From: Glycine soja
Taxonomy: Eukaryota > Streptophyta > Magnoliopsida > Fabales > Fabaceae
Direction: 5' to 3'
Length of the DNA: 64,000 bases
Assembly: GCF_004193775.1 (NCBI RefSeq)
Contig: NC_041019.1
Span: 31,356,034 to 31,420,033 of the forward strand
Shown one piece after another: positions 1-11,984 of the stretch. How positions within the stretch are numbered: the first letter of the stretch is position 1; each line of letters starts with the position of its first letter. Under the pieces are notes generated by a model, which saw nothing but the letters and a program-made list of their open reading frames with translations, ran no database searches and was not told the DNA's origin. Both the position numbers and the translations under genes were made by a program.

Positions 1-285
1 AATAGTGTTATGTAGTTTTCAATACCACAATATTCTTTAAAGACTTATAAGATAACACCATCGCTCCATGATAAGTCCATCCAGTAACACCATAACATCA
101 ATAAGCAACATGAAATAAACATGTATTCAAGAAGAAAAATCAACACTAGATAAGGCAATTTTCTATTATTGAAGTAAAACAACAATGCAAAGCACCAACA
201 TAGTATTACCACTACCTATCTTCTTCATGTAAATGGTAAAGCAAAACAATGCACTTCAGATGTAAAGTAACTTCAAATATGTTGT
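1..285. other. Flank of the first retrotransposon, no gene seen
   Basis: AT-rich sequence with no open frame or repeat I recognise. Its last five bases (281-285, GTTGT) are the left target-site duplication of the element that starts at 286; the matching copy is at 6191-6195. Confidence 0.6.
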
Positions 286-922
286 TGTACTGTCCAGGAC
301 CCACAAAATCTACGTGGCACCCTACTTGGTACTCAGAGACACATGTCAACCCTCCACGTCAGCCTTGCTACATGAGCATGGACGCCTGGCCCTTAGCAGT
401 CCCCAACAAACAGGTTATCTCCAACCTCACTAATATTCAAATGTATTTGAATATCTTATCCATTGGCAGGTAATTAATTATCTACAACGCCAAACATTAT
501 CTATAAGGTACAATTATCTTCTACCTTTTATCTTTAAGCAAATGTTTATCTCTAACATTATCTATAAGCTCCTGGCTATTATCTACAAGGTTGCAACAAC
601 CCCTACAACAAACAAGGACCAGCACCATCGCTCAACCAATATAAATACAGGTTCCATCGAACCCTTCTACATGATTGGCCACACACTCAGCACACGACAA
701 CAAGCATGTGCCCCTCTCTCTCTTTCTCGCTCATACGAGCCTTATTAAGCATATACTTGCTTTACTTTCCTAACTCATATTCTTACTTGAGCATCGGAGT
801 CCTTTGTTTTGCAGGTCTGCTCTCCTGTCAAAGGCACCTCTCCAAGTCGGCGTGTGAAGTTAGGGACCCCACTCAACCACGTCCATCCTGACATGTCACG
901 GTTTCAAATCTTAGTAAGAACA
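286..922 (+). repeat. 5' LTR of the first Gypsy element
   Basis: 637 bp, TG...CA ends. It aligns along its length with 5492-6190. It carries a TATA box (tataaata, 640-647) and a pyrimidine-rich ctctct tract about 70 bp further on, as expected of an LTR promoter and leader. Confidence 0.88.
640..647 (+). promoter_or_regulatory. LTR TATA box
   Basis: tataaata in the 5' LTR; the same box is kept at 5908-5915 in the 3' LTR. It would drive transcription of the retroelement RNA starting some 30 bp downstream. Confidence 0.5.
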
Positions 923-924
923 TT

Positions 925-941
925 TGGCACCCACCATGGGG
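925..941 (+). other. Primer-binding-like site of the first Gypsy
   Basis: tggcacccaccatgggg starts three bases after the LTR end, where a tRNA-primed minus-strand site is expected. The form resembles PBS regions of plant Tat/Athila-type Gypsy elements. I have not identified the tRNA. Confidence 0.6.
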
Positions 942-992
942 CCCCGGTAAAAAATACCCCACGACTTCTTGTCAATCCTCTCACATTCATCC

Positions 993-1548
993 ATGGTTAG
1001 GACTCGGTCTGACCTCAGACACGAGACCCCCCTCACAGACTCCCATCCTTGTTCGGCATCTATGACAGACACATGCATTCTACAACAACTCCAAAATTGC
1101 ATTGCAGAGATGGAGCGACGCCACGAGGAAGAGTTGACAAAGCTAAAGACTGACCATGACCAACTAAAGGCTTGTGTTAGACGTCCCCACAGCGACGAGC
1201 AATCCGCCCACACCTTTCCTGAACGCACCCAAGGGGAATGACACCCTCGACGTACAGGCAACACTACAAATGATCTGAGTCTCTCCCACATGCACCATCC
1301 AGCAAGGATTGTCCGTCGACATCCTTTTGTCAACCACATTATGGAGGCAGACATACCCTTGGGGTGGAAACCACTCAACCTCGAGCGATATGATGGGACA
1401 ACAAATCTAGACGAGCATCTGGATGCCTTCCAGACAAAAGCGAACCTCTACAGGAACGACGACGCGATTCTATGTCATGTCTTCCCTATGTCCCTCAAGG
1501 GGGCAGCATTGACCTGGTATGGCGGATTCCCACCTAGGTCCATAGACC
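993..1548 (+). pseudogene. gag fragment (retrotransposon gag family)
   Basis: The frame opens with an ATG at 993 (MVRTRSDLRHE), passes a glutamate/lysine-rich coiled-coil-like stretch (about residues 30-60), and has one in-frame TGA at 1239-1241. It resumes with the gag core (LNLERYDGTTNLDEHLDAF, then [18 protein letters not shown]). This core is the plant retrotransposon gag signature that forms the capsid shell. The frame breaks off right after PPRSID at about 1548, where reverse transcriptase sequence of another Gypsy family follows, so the C-terminal half and zinc knuckle are missing. It is a dead remnant: truncated, with one nonsense codon. The gag family call is firm; the lineage is not. 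Confidence 0.85.
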
Positions 1549-2019
1549 AAGTTTGGTTTGTATGAATGGCTAGTGATGCCTTTTGGGCTCACTAATGCAC
1601 CAAGCACCTTTATGAGGCTTATGCATCATGTCTTAAGGGATTTCATAGGTAGATTTGTAGTTGTTTATTTTGATGATATTTTAGTGTACAATGTAGGAGC
1701 CTAGATGATCACTTACGACATCTTAGGCAAGTTCTTTCAGTCCTTAGGAAAAGCACCCTCTATGCAAATATAGAGAAGTGTACCTTTTATGTAGATAATA
1801 TAGTTTTCTTAGGGTTTGTAGTTGGTAGAAATGGGGTCCAAGTGGACCCTGAGAAAATCAAGGCCATCCAAGATGGCCCACCCCAAAAAGTGTGGGAGAT
1901 ATTAGGAGCTTTCATGGGTTAGCAAGCTTCTATAGAAGGTTCGTTCATAATTTCTCTACAATTGCATCACTTCTCAATGAGCTGGTGAAGAAGAATGTGG
2001 CATTTAGTTGGGGTGAAAT
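1549..2019 (+). pseudogene. Reverse transcriptase fragment (Gypsy pol)
   Basis: Translation in broken frames gives [18 protein letters not shown], then [13 protein letters not shown] with the catalytic YFDD intact (about 1660-1690), then the thumb-side motif with FYRRFV (about 1930). Frameshifts and at least one stop (TAG after FDDILVYN) split it. The N-terminal fingers are absent because the element is truncated at about 1549. It once copied retroelement RNA into DNA; it is inactive here. Confidence 0.85.
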
Positions 2020-2435
2020 TTGCTTTGCTCAAAGAAGCTTACTAAGGCACCTGTTCTAGCTCTTCCTAACTTTTCTAAAACTTTTGAGCTAGAATGTGAT
2101 GCCTCTGGAGTGGGAGTTGGAGCTGTATTGTTACAAGGTGGGCACCCTATTGCTTATTTTAGTGAAAAACTTCATAGTGCTACCCTCAACTACCCCACCT
2201 ATGATAAAGAACTTTATGCCTTAATAAGAGCCCTCCAAACTTGGGAACATAACCTTGTTTCCAGGAATCTGTCATTCATAGTAATCATCAATCACTTAAG
2301 TACATTAGAGGGAAAAGCAACTTAAACAAAAGGCATGCAAAATGGGTAGAGTACTTAGAGCAATTTCCATATGTTATCAAATACAAAAAGGGAAAAACAA
2401 ATGAGGTAGTTGATGCCCTCTCTAGGAGACACACA
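2020..2435 (+). pseudogene. RNase H domain of Gypsy pol
   Basis: [18 protein letters not shown] carries the first catalytic aspartate, and [15 protein letters not shown] carries the conserved glutamate region of the retroelement RNase H. The frame is lost at about 2300, where the sequence after NHLS shifts, and it resumes toward the DALSRR motif near 2413-2430 that leads into the integrase part. The domain would remove RNA from RNA:DNA hybrids; the frameshift makes it non-functional. Confidence 0.82.
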
Positions 2436-3860
2436 TTGTTTTGCTCCCTAGGAGCTCAAATTTTAGGATTTGATAATATTAGGGACTTGTATGATTTAGA
2501 TGAACATTTCTCTCCCATTTACAAGAGTTGTGGGAAAAAGGCCCAAGATGGATTCTATTTGGTTGAGAGGTATTTGTTCAAAGAGGGAAAGCTTTGCATA
2601 CCCCAAGGATCCATTAGGAAATTACTTGTGAAAGAGAGCCATGAGGGTGGGCTCATAGGCCACTTTGGGATAGACAAGACCCTTGTTTTACTCAAAGAAA
2701 AGTTTTACTGGCCCCATATGAAGAAAGATGTCCATAAGCATTTCACTAGATGTGTGGCTTGTTTACAAGCCAAGTCTAGGGTGATGCCTCATGGGCTATA
2801 CACACCCTTACCCATCCCCTCTACACCTTGGGTAGACATTAGTATGGACTTTGTCCTTGGGCTTCCTAGAACCCAAAGAGGTATAGACTCTATCTTTGTG
2901 GTGGTGGATAGGTTTAGCAAGATGGCACACTTTATACCATGCCACAAGGTGGATGATGCTTCCCACATCTCAAAACTCTTTTTTAGGGAAGTTGTGAGAC
3001 TTCATGGTTTGCTTAGGACCATTGTGTTAGATAGAGATGCTAAGTTCCTTAGCCACTTCTGGAAAACCTTATGGGCTAAGCTAGGAACTAAACTTCTTTT
3101 CTCTACCACTTGTCATCCACAAACTGATGGGCAAACAGAGGTAGTGAATAGGTCTTTATCCACCCTTTTAAGGGCTCTTCTGAAAAGAAACCATAAGTCT
3201 TGGGATGAGTATCTTCCTCAGGTAGAATTTGCCTACAATAGGGGGGTTCATAGAACCACCAAGCAGTCCCCTTTTTAGGTCGTCTATAGGTTCAATCCCC
3301 TAACACCGTTAGACCTCATTCCCCTCCCACTAGACACTTCTTTTATACATAAAGAAGGGGAATCAAGGTCAGAGTTTGTAAAGAAGTTGCATGAGAGGGT
3401 TAAGAACCAAATAGAGAACCAAACAAAGGTGTATTCAACTAAAGGCAATAAAGGAAGAAAAGAGCTTGTTCTTAATGAGGGTGATTTGATTTGACTCCAT
3501 CTTAGGAAGGATAGATTCCCTACTAAAAGGAAATCCAAGCTTAGCCCTAGAGGGGATGGACCTTTTCAGGTTTTGGAGAGGATCAATAACAATGCCTATA
3601 GGTTGGATCTCCCAGAAGAGTATGGAGTCAGCACCACTTTTAACATTTCTGATTTAATTCCTTTTGAATGTGGAGCTGATATTGAGGAGGAGGAACTAAC
3701 AGATTTGAGGTCAAATCCTCTTCAAGGGGGAGGGGATGATGATATCCTCCCTAGGAAGGGATCAGTCACTAGAGCCTTGAGAAAGAGGCTCCAAGAGGAT
3801 TGGGCTAGAGCTGCTGAAGAAGGCCCTAGGGTTCTCATGAACCTCAAGGTAGATTTATGA
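2436..3860 (+). pseudogene. Integrase and C-terminal part of Gypsy pol
   Basis: One frame runs through the HHCC zinc-binding region ([18 protein letters not shown], then CVACLQAK) and the catalytic core: D in MDFVLGLP, D in VLDRDAKF and E in [13 protein letters not shown]. The C-terminal part includes NAYRLDLPEEYGVSTTFN. Two nonsense codons lie in the same frame, a TAG at 3276-3278 and a TGA near 3494; otherwise it is open. No chromodomain is recognisable. The last 120 bp run into the 3' LTR, whose start is at 3737, so the pol stop lies inside the LTR. Both LTR and gene must have been constrained together at this overlap. The catalytic residues are intact, but the stops inactivate it. Confidence 0.88.
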
Positions 3861-4714
3861 GCCCATGGGCAAAGGTTTGGTCCAATTATCTTTGTACATA
3901 TTATATTAGGATGTTATTATATTTGGTCCTTGTATTTAGGGCTCCATAATGTAGGTAGGCTACCCTAGAAATATAGGATTTTTTAGCCCTTGTATTTTAA
4001 GGCACCTAGACTAGTTTTTGTATTAGGGGTAGTTTTTTAATTTCACATGCACTAAGTGAATATTTGATGTGTGTGTTGGGAATTAAATTTAATTGAATTG
4101 GTAGAAGCCCAATCCAATTAAATTTTAGAGGGGGGGGGTGAGGATTTGCTTACTACACCCCATTGCCATATCATATAGTCACACTTTGTGCATGTCCTTC
4201 ATGTTTTACATGTCTCATGACACCTAAGCACACTTAGTGGAGAATCTTGGAATTGATCTTGGATTAATGGGCTGAACCATAACTGAAATTCACTAATCAT
4301 AATTAGTGAAATTTTGGCTCCAAAAATTCAATTTCAAATTCAAGTGAAATTTGAATTTAAATTCAAATTTCCCTCCAATTTTTTGTGACACTTAGGCAAT
4401 AAATAGAGGTCATGTGTGTGCATTTTTTCAACTTTGATCATTTTGAGAATTAAACTTCAAAGTTCACACTTCTTTAGAGGCACTAAATTTCGTGCTCTTC
4501 TCTTTCTTTCCCTTCATTCATCTTCTTCTACCTTCAAGCTCTTATCCATGGCTTCCTATGGTGGTGAGCTTCTTCTAGACTCATCTTCTACTTGAAGTGG
4601 CATCTCCGTTCATCTTTCTCCTTCTCCATTCCACTGCAATCAGACCTCAAGAAGCAAAGGAATCCATTGATGAAGAAGATCCAAGGCCTACAAGCTCCAC
4701 ATGGAGCTACATCA
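3737..4714 (+). repeat. 3' LTR of the nested Gypsy
   Basis: 978 bp. It starts TGATGATATCC directly after a purine tract (caagggggagggga, 3723-3736) and ends CTACATCA. It is collinear with the reverse complement of 32742-33633, the LTR of the minus-strand Gypsy, which sets both ends. It lacks a partner 5' LTR in this window. Confidence 0.75.
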
Positions 4715-5491
4715 AAGCCCCCAAAGTCACTGCCACCCAGACCGATGGTAGAATCAGACAGAAAGGAAGACATTATGGTGGATGGAAGTACCTTGGGAAG
4801 TTGGAGGAAGAAGAAGGGGAAACCAAAAATCTAGAAAGCACAAAATCAAGCAAGAAAGCATGGAAACAAGAAGGCAATGAACAGTTACCCGAAATCAAAC
4901 GCCCACTCCATTTAAAGGGGAGACAGACTCTTCGATAACTGGCGGGAGCTAAAGAGGTGACCTAAAATTTCGCACCATAATGCTCCCCACTCACGTACGA
5001 ACCGCCACTCCAATATGTCCCCATTCCGTAAGTGACACATATGCAAGAGTGTTGCGCGTGCCCTGCACACTCTTATTGCAATAAAAAAATGTAACGTTTG
5101 TCTTCAATGCACTCTCCAACAGTCAGAAAAGGGCAGAGTTGTCAAATCTGATGATTTACCTTACGTGACACGCCAAAGACATGTCTATCATGGACAACTT
5201 GACAAAAGTAGCCTGGACAACACTTGTCCAGGCTAGGGGGATTGACAAGCCACATCGACCTGCAATTCGCTTACACTCGTTAAGGTTGCCACACCTGACA
5301 TAGAATAACACTCCTCCACACTCAGGGGCTTGACAAACTCGTCACCCACTACTAGTCAAGACTACTATCCTGGACATCAGACAGACTCCCTCAACACAAG
5401 ACAAACTCCTTGGACAAGACACATGGGACAATCTATTTTATCACTGGACAACCTCTTTCACCCGTAAGCCGGCTCAGAGCTTGGGGGCTTA
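4715..5491 (+). other. 3' internal non-coding part of the first Gypsy, with polypurine tract
   Basis: No recognisable protein. An open frame crosses the first 220 bp but has no family match I can name. The stretch 5200-5491 holds repeated acctggaca/ggacaa-type words. The last bases before the LTR, gcttgggggctta (5479-5491), are the plus-strand priming polypurine tract. Confidence 0.6.
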
Positions 5492-6190
5492 TGTACTGTT
5501 CAAGACCCACAAAATCTATATGGCATCCTACTTGGCACTTAGAGAAACGTGTCAACCCTCCATGTCAGCCTTGCTACAAGAGCGCAGACGCCTGGCCCTT
5601 AGCAGCCGAGCTTTCCAACAAAAACAGGTTATCTATAACCTAACTAATATTCAAAATGTATTTGAACAGGTTATCTATAACCTAACTAATATTCAAATGT
5701 ATTTGAATATCTTATCCATTGGCAGGTAATTAATTATCTATAACACCACACATTATCTACAAGGTACAATTATCTTCTACCTTTTATCTATAAGCAAATG
5801 TTTATCTCTAACATTATCTATAAGCTCTCGACTATCTACAAGCCAAAAATTATATACAAGGTTGCAATAGCCCCTACAAACAAGGACCAACACCCTCGCT
5901 CAACTAATATAAATACAGGTTACATCGAACCCTTCTACACGATTAGTGACACACTTAACACACGACAACAAGCTTATGCCCCTCTCTCTCTTTCTCACTC
6001 ATATAAGCCTTATTAAGCATATACTTGCTTTACTTTCCTAACTCATATTCTTACTTAAGTGTCAGAGTCCTTTGTTTTTCAGGTTTCCCCTCTTGTCAAA
6101 GGCACCTCTCCACGCTGATGTGTGAAGTTCGGGACCCCACTTAACTGTCTCCACCCTGACATGTCACTGTTCCAGATTTTGGTAAGAACA
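5492..6190 (+). repeat. 3' LTR of the first Gypsy element
   Basis: 699 bp. It matches the 5' LTR but is about 60 bp longer, mainly because a 42-bp unit (5624-5665) is repeated directly at 5666-5706; the 5' LTR has one copy. TATA box at 5908-5915. The right target duplication GTTGT follows at 6191-6195. Confidence 0.9.
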
Positions 6191-6529
6191 GTTGTCAAAA
6201 CACAAGCTAACAGAATCCACGCTCTCACAACTTCTAGAGTTGGAGCCACCACCTTAATCACATAACTAGGGTACTAACCATCATTACAATAACGGTGACC
6301 TCATTACAAGAGAAAAACTAATTACCAAAGGATACAAATTGTTGGTATTTTAACATTATCGATGAAAACTTACTAACAAATTTGAATCCGTCGATATGTG
6401 ATCTTTTCCGATGGATTTAAATGCACTGGAAATTTTGTTATTTACTAATAGACTTTACCAATGAATTCTTTATGTCTGTGTTTATAAATTCGTGGATAAC
6501 ATTTAAATCCATGGGTAATGATGAAATTA

Positions 6530-6560
<31 letters not shown>

Positions 6561-7291
6561 CAGACAGACAGACGGAAAACAATCTGATTTGGTGATGCCA
6601 ACAAATAGAAAAATATTTTTTTAATCATGTTTAAAGTTGTTAAATATTATTATACATATTAAAAGTTTTTTATTCTTATTATGATTAAAACAATTTATAA
6701 AATATATTTTAAAATAATCATCACACACTGAAATTCAAAATACGACACAAAATTTTGTCATTTCTAAGTCCTGATGATGTTGTGGTACTCTTTAATAGCT
6801 GACACATCTTATCTAATATCAGACATCTAGCCAAGTAGTATGATAAAAATAGATGCCTTAATTAGAGGTATTAAACATTGGTTTAATTGACACGGTTATC
6901 ATTTTATTATATGGCTATAGTTAATGTTAAGTAATCCATGTCTCTATATAGTATTCATATGTGGAAAAATAAAAATAAATTCTTAAATGTTAAATCTTTT
7001 ATGTCGAGAAATGACATTGATTGTGCAAAGCTTGTTAATATACTTCAATTCTAGCTACTTGACTAATTTTAGGTTGAGGCTGAAACAACTTGGTTTTTAC
7101 ATTTTTGTAGGCTTGAGGTAATGATGATAGGTCATTCCAAAGGTTGAGAAGAATGCTTGGAATGTCTTATGCACATTCAATCTTCTTACGCCATCTCAAG
7201 CTCAAATCTACTATGTGATTTTCTTATTTTTTGTTATAGAGTTCCTGGACGTGAAGGAAAACCAAGTGTCAGATTCTTTGGCCAAGACAAA
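6191..7291. other. Intergenic AT-rich sequence with a GA microsatellite
   Basis: No gene seen. A (GA)n tract merging into CAGA units lies at 6531-6574. A block at 6712-6752 recurs near 11640-11685 (see findings). Confidence 0.5.
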
Positions 7292-10200
7292 TGTAAGACC
7301 TGTATTTTTACTAATTTGTGAAAAAGCGACTGAATAATTAAAAAGATAAAATTTAATTTAATTTCAATGCTAAAATATTAACCAAGAATTTTTTGTTGTA
7401 TTTTGTGATTATTTCTACAAAGATTTTTATAGAAATTCAACTTGTTTGGCTATTGATAGTGTAGAAATACACTGTGTAATAGTTGACATATAAAGTTGAA
7501 GCTAGATAATTTACTCATAATTAATTATATTTAATTATAGTTAGATTAAAGATGTCAAAGTGATTTTCATAACTTATACATCAAAGTGAAGTAATAAAGA
7601 TCATCTGACAAAGTCTGAGAACCTATACTGCAGTATCAGTTGGAACTGACTGTCAGACACTTAATCAAGACTTTTTCATCATCCACATAGACACATGAGA
7701 GACTTTATATTCATTCTAACACTTATTTCAAGTCACATAATTCCATTTGGACAAGAAATAGCTAAACCTGAAATTTCTAATGAAACCTGCTGATAACTCT
7801 GTATTCCTTACCAGTACATATAACAACTTTTTATTTTCCCTAAATAGGGTGGACCCACATTTTCCACCTAACCAAGTAATTCTATTTGAACTAAGCTCAT
7901 AGAAAAGTAACCAAACTAACTTAACTACATGTACTTGCTAAGTACACATTTACTTTACCTATTTTCCATGCATTGTACATAAAATTAGGTTAAATAAAAT
8001 CATTTCAAATCTATCCCTAGCTACTGGATGAAATATCTTGTTGGGAGAGACACCAAAATTAAAATTTTACAACAACTTCTTCATTAAGACTTGACCTATT
8101 TTTCTATTTCTTAAATTATCCTTACTTATGCCTTTAAACCTAAGTCCATTTTGACACAAAACACACTCATTCTCCCCTTATATTCACATGGATCAGATCA
8201 ACACACACACACACACACACTCCATTTTATCTCATTTCCAAGCTCAAAGTGTAGAGAGAAGAAGAGAAGGAAGAAGGGTAAGTTGAAAACCCTAGATCTA
8301 ACTTTCATTTCCTCGCGAATCTCTCTATTTTCTCTTGATTCCTACTCTTTCCTTTTCATTTTAACACCTCAAGTGACTATTTATTCTTGAGGTTAAGTGA
8401 AGGATAAGCCATGTTTCCATTCTCTCATGGTTAGCTGAGGTTAAGTGAAGGAGAAGCCAAAAGGGGGCCATTTCCACCATTTGCTTGTTGCTAGTTTAAG
8501 TTGGCTATGGAGAAACCCATAAGGAAAGCTACCTTGTGTGTGTTATGCATGCTTTGTGGTGTTTTTTTTGTTGCTTTTTATGGCGTTTATTTTGTGATAT
8601 ATGGTTTGTTTTAAGATGATTTGATGAAATCATGTGAAATAGCATGATGTGCTCAAAGATAGCATGAATCTGTTGGTGTTTTTGCTTGTACACTGTGACT
8701 TGTTTTTGTTATATATTGAGTTGTCATTATTATTTCCAGCTGATTCAACTTTTAAATGAAGTAAGACTTAAAACACTACAAAATGGACACCTAAAATACC
8801 GAAGAAGGTTTATAAACAAAGGAGATACACTTCCTAGAAGTTGACCTATGCTTTCTGGAAAATGTTGGTGGGCAATACAAGCCTTTTAGCAAATCGTTAA
8901 CTCTCCATGAAACTTTTGATCTTTGAGTTTAAAGCATAAAAAGTTAGACTTATCAAGATTTAAAAGTACATATCACATGTTGAATTCCATTGAGAACCCT
9001 ATTTCCTATGATTTTTGAGATTTGAAACTTGTGTATTGGATTCTGACACAAAAGTACTTTTAGACTTGTTTAGTACTAGAACCATAACAAAGGATCTACA
9101 CATTGGATTTTTACAAGGTTTGAATTTTTAGAAACAGGAAAGAATCCTCTAAAACATGGTAAGAGACTCTCTCAAGAATAAGTACTTTTGTGATTTAAAA
9201 CTGAGAGATGAATGGGTTGATCCTTTTGTAGGGATAGTGTGACCTCTCAGTCTTCTTTATTTTATTCAAATATTTGCATATTTTTAATTGATGAACGAGT
9301 TGATTTTTTTGAAAATAGAAAAAACAAGATTTAAAATGATACATGGCATGTACAGAACTAAAATGTTTTGGTCACTCAAATGATTATCTTTTTCAGACCT
9401 TGAAAATAGAACAACAAAACCCTAAGTTTTTCAATTTGCCTTAAATAAATTAATTGAATGATTTCTATAACTTTTGGAAATGGAATTTAGTGATTTGATA
9501 AATCAAATTAGTGAGTTTAAATATGATATTCAAAGATTAATAAGTAAGATTCAATGTTTTTATAACTATTAAGATATTCTATCTTTGAAAATAAGTTGAA
9601 ATCTTTTCCTACTTAAGTAGGAGTTGACTTTCTTTCACGTTTTGGCAATTTCCTTGATTTCAAATTGTATTTTGATCATTTTGAAAATAATAACTAATGT
9701 AATATAATTAAGCTGAATTATTTAGTAATTAAGTGATTGTTCGATATGTTGTTGGAAAAGTTGCTCAATGAGAACCTTGTGTTGAGGGGTTGCTCTAGGA
9801 GGACCTCTACTTATCTTTAATTTGGAGTTGCTTTAGATAGGATCCTGTTGTAGTTGTTGATGGAACAAGGATAAGTGTTGTACCTTGTTGACTTAATAAG
9901 AGTTATTTGTGTTGCGAGTCTTGACGTTGTTGATGGTGATGTGTTGATCCATACATGCATGAGACAACGACTTCGACCGTGCATGTTGTTGCTGTATAAG
10001 CTATGCAATGACAATTTTAGTTGTGTTAGTGAATACACACATAAGTATGGGGTTGCTTGGTGGGACCCCATACCTAATGTGGGAGAGATTGGTGGAGGAT
10101 GGAGTTCCTTAGAGATGGATGGATGGGTGACTACTCACATACTTCTATCCTGACATGACCACTATATCACTACTCAAATTAGGCTAGAATTGCTGCAAAT

Positions 10201-11150
10201 CTTATGTTGCGGTAAGCCACTACTCACATACTTCTATCCTGACATGACCACTATATCACTTCACAGATTAGTTTTGCATGGAATCCCCAAATAGTTTTTG
10301 GCACGTGTTAGTGTTGTTATCCTGTTAGGGTGTTGTTAATTTTACTATGATTAAGGGATTATTGGCATGATCACTCAACATGTGAATCTCCATGGAGTAG
10401 TCATTGCATTGCGAGTAGGAAAGGTCTTGATGTTGCTTTGCAAAAGTTGTTGTGTCGCATAAGTTGTCTAGTATTGTATGAAAATTCATATATGATAAGA
10501 TATATATGTTGGATTTATCTCTTATATTTGGTTGATGATAAATGCACATGAATGATTGACATATCCTTTGTCGTATTGTTTATCTACTTTGGTAGATGTC
10601 ATATGATTAGCTACATTCCCACAATATGTGTGTGTGTGTGTGTGTGTGTCTCTGTGCCTTGTTTTCAATAGCTTATCCTTGCATTGTTGCACATGTGGTT
10701 TTGTGTTTGTGATGATCTCGAATGATGGGTTCGTGGGAGCAAATGGATGAGATTCAGGACCCACCCTTGGTTATTCTTCGATTATACTTTATTTTCACAT
10801 TCTTCGATGGTAAAACTTATCAAGATGTCGCCACGAGAGATGATCAGTTGACTAGATACATACTCGTCACACATGTATCTGAAGAGGATGCATCATCTTC
10901 ATGCGATGGTCTTTGAACCTATGAGTATAGACTTCCCTTTCAAGTCTTTGGTCTGACATCACCTAGCATGTCGACGAATGGTAGTACAAGGGAACTTACC
11001 ATGAAGATGTTACATTAGTGATTCAAATGATATCACGTCTCTTTTGTCTCTAGACTTTGATGGTAGAGGGAGATTTCTTTAGAAGTCTCCTGAGGTTTAT
11101 GTTTTGGAATTAGTGTATGATCAACATAAGAAGTGCGTAATGTACCCCCT
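7292..11150 (+). repeat. Degraded long LTR-like sequence (tentative)
   Basis: The stretch opens tgtaagacctg, a common start of long plant Gypsy LTRs. It has a leader-like stretch (8220-8300: purine-rich, then gtaagttgaaaaccctag) and no protein-coding frame. A 42-bp word (actactcacatacttctatc...) occurs twice, at 10129-10170 and 10219-10260. Microsatellites: (AC)n at 8200-8221 and (GT)n at 10627-10649. I could not find a matching target duplication or a clear right end, so both the boundaries and the LTR call are inference. Confidence 0.35.
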
Positions 11151-11974
11151 TCCCCATTTTGGATGTATTACAATAGGTAATGGATACTTTGTTGATGTAT
11201 TACAATAAGTAATGCATACTTTCCCATGCATTTATAGTTTCTTTTTTATTTATTTCCTTTTTGTGTTAATATTTTTAGTACATTTTCATTTTTTTTCTTT
11301 GTTGTAACTACCAATGTAGATTTGAAGTATTCATAAGGTCATTGTAAAAACAAAAAAACATTGCCACAAATGTCTTACTCACATAACACTTTACTTTTCG
11401 CACCATCCCAAATCTTATTTGTGATAATTGCGAACCTTAATAATTAGAAAATATTGTCATTAGAGTGTTTGAAAATAATTAAAATAAGGAAAATTATAAG
11501 ATCATCTAATTGATTTAATAAGGGAAAAATAATTTAAAAAATGTTTGAAAGTTATTAAATTTTGGAGGAATTTAGAAATATATAAAAAATATTTTTTAAA
11601 CAATGAAGAAAAATAGTACAATAAAAAAAAGTGATTTTCCTAAAATAAGAAATAATCACACACTGAAATTCAAAATTTGATACCAAAAATAATAATATAA
11701 CATTTATAATAACTAATTTCTATAATATATTACCATGGCGTTAAAATATAATAACATGATGTATTATGTATTGGTATTAATTAATTATCATAAATGTTAT
11801 AATTTATTAAAATTAAGTTGATCTAAAAATTTAAAATTAATACGAAATTTAATTAATAATATAACGGTTAAGAATGAGCCAATATTCTTATCAATATCAA
11901 TACTATATTACTATATACAAATACAAGGACTACAAAATGACAACTTTTTACAGGTGACACTTTCACATCAAACA
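11151..11974. other. AT-rich intergenic sequence
   Basis: No gene or repeat boundary recognised. The last ten bases before the MULE (11975-11984, gtaacaaaag) are its left target duplication. Confidence 0.5.
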
Positions 11975-11984
11975 GTAACAAAAG

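Larger units (their letters stand above)
1549..4714 (+). mobile_element. 5'-truncated second Gypsy nested in the first
   Basis: It begins in the middle of a reverse transcriptase domain, continues through RNase H and integrase to a 3' LTR (3737-4714), and has no 5' LTR. Its LTR is homologous, end to end, to the LTRs of the minus-strand element at 27236-33633: both open with TGATG and close in CATCA, and both share the stretch around the tagggttctcatga motif. The left junction with the host gag is abrupt. A normal LTR insertion is not truncated at the 5' end, so a later deletion or a recombination during reverse transcription must be involved. Confidence 0.82.
286..6190 (+). mobile_element. 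Ty3/Gypsy LTR retrotransposon, internally deleted, carrying a second Gypsy
   Basis: Complete insertion unit bounded by two LTRs (286-922 and 5492-6190) that begin TGTAC and end AAGAACA. A perfect 5-bp target duplication GTTGT flanks it (281-285, 6191-6195). Directly after the 5' LTR is a primer-binding-like block (925-941), and directly before the 3' LTR is a purine tract ending in a G5 run. The interior keeps only a gag fragment (993-1548), then 1549-4714 of a different Gypsy family, then its own 3' non-coding part. No protease, reverse transcriptase or integrase of its own is left, so it could only have moved with proteins supplied in trans. The loss of pol could be a deletion around the inner insertion or template switching before integration. 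The gag style suggests the Tat/Athila branch, but I cannot fix the lineage. Confidence 0.9.

Noticed and set aside
4597..4938. 113-codon open frame across the end of the nested LTR
   Set aside because: It spans the LTR/host junction at 4714 and shows no family motif; a chance frame.
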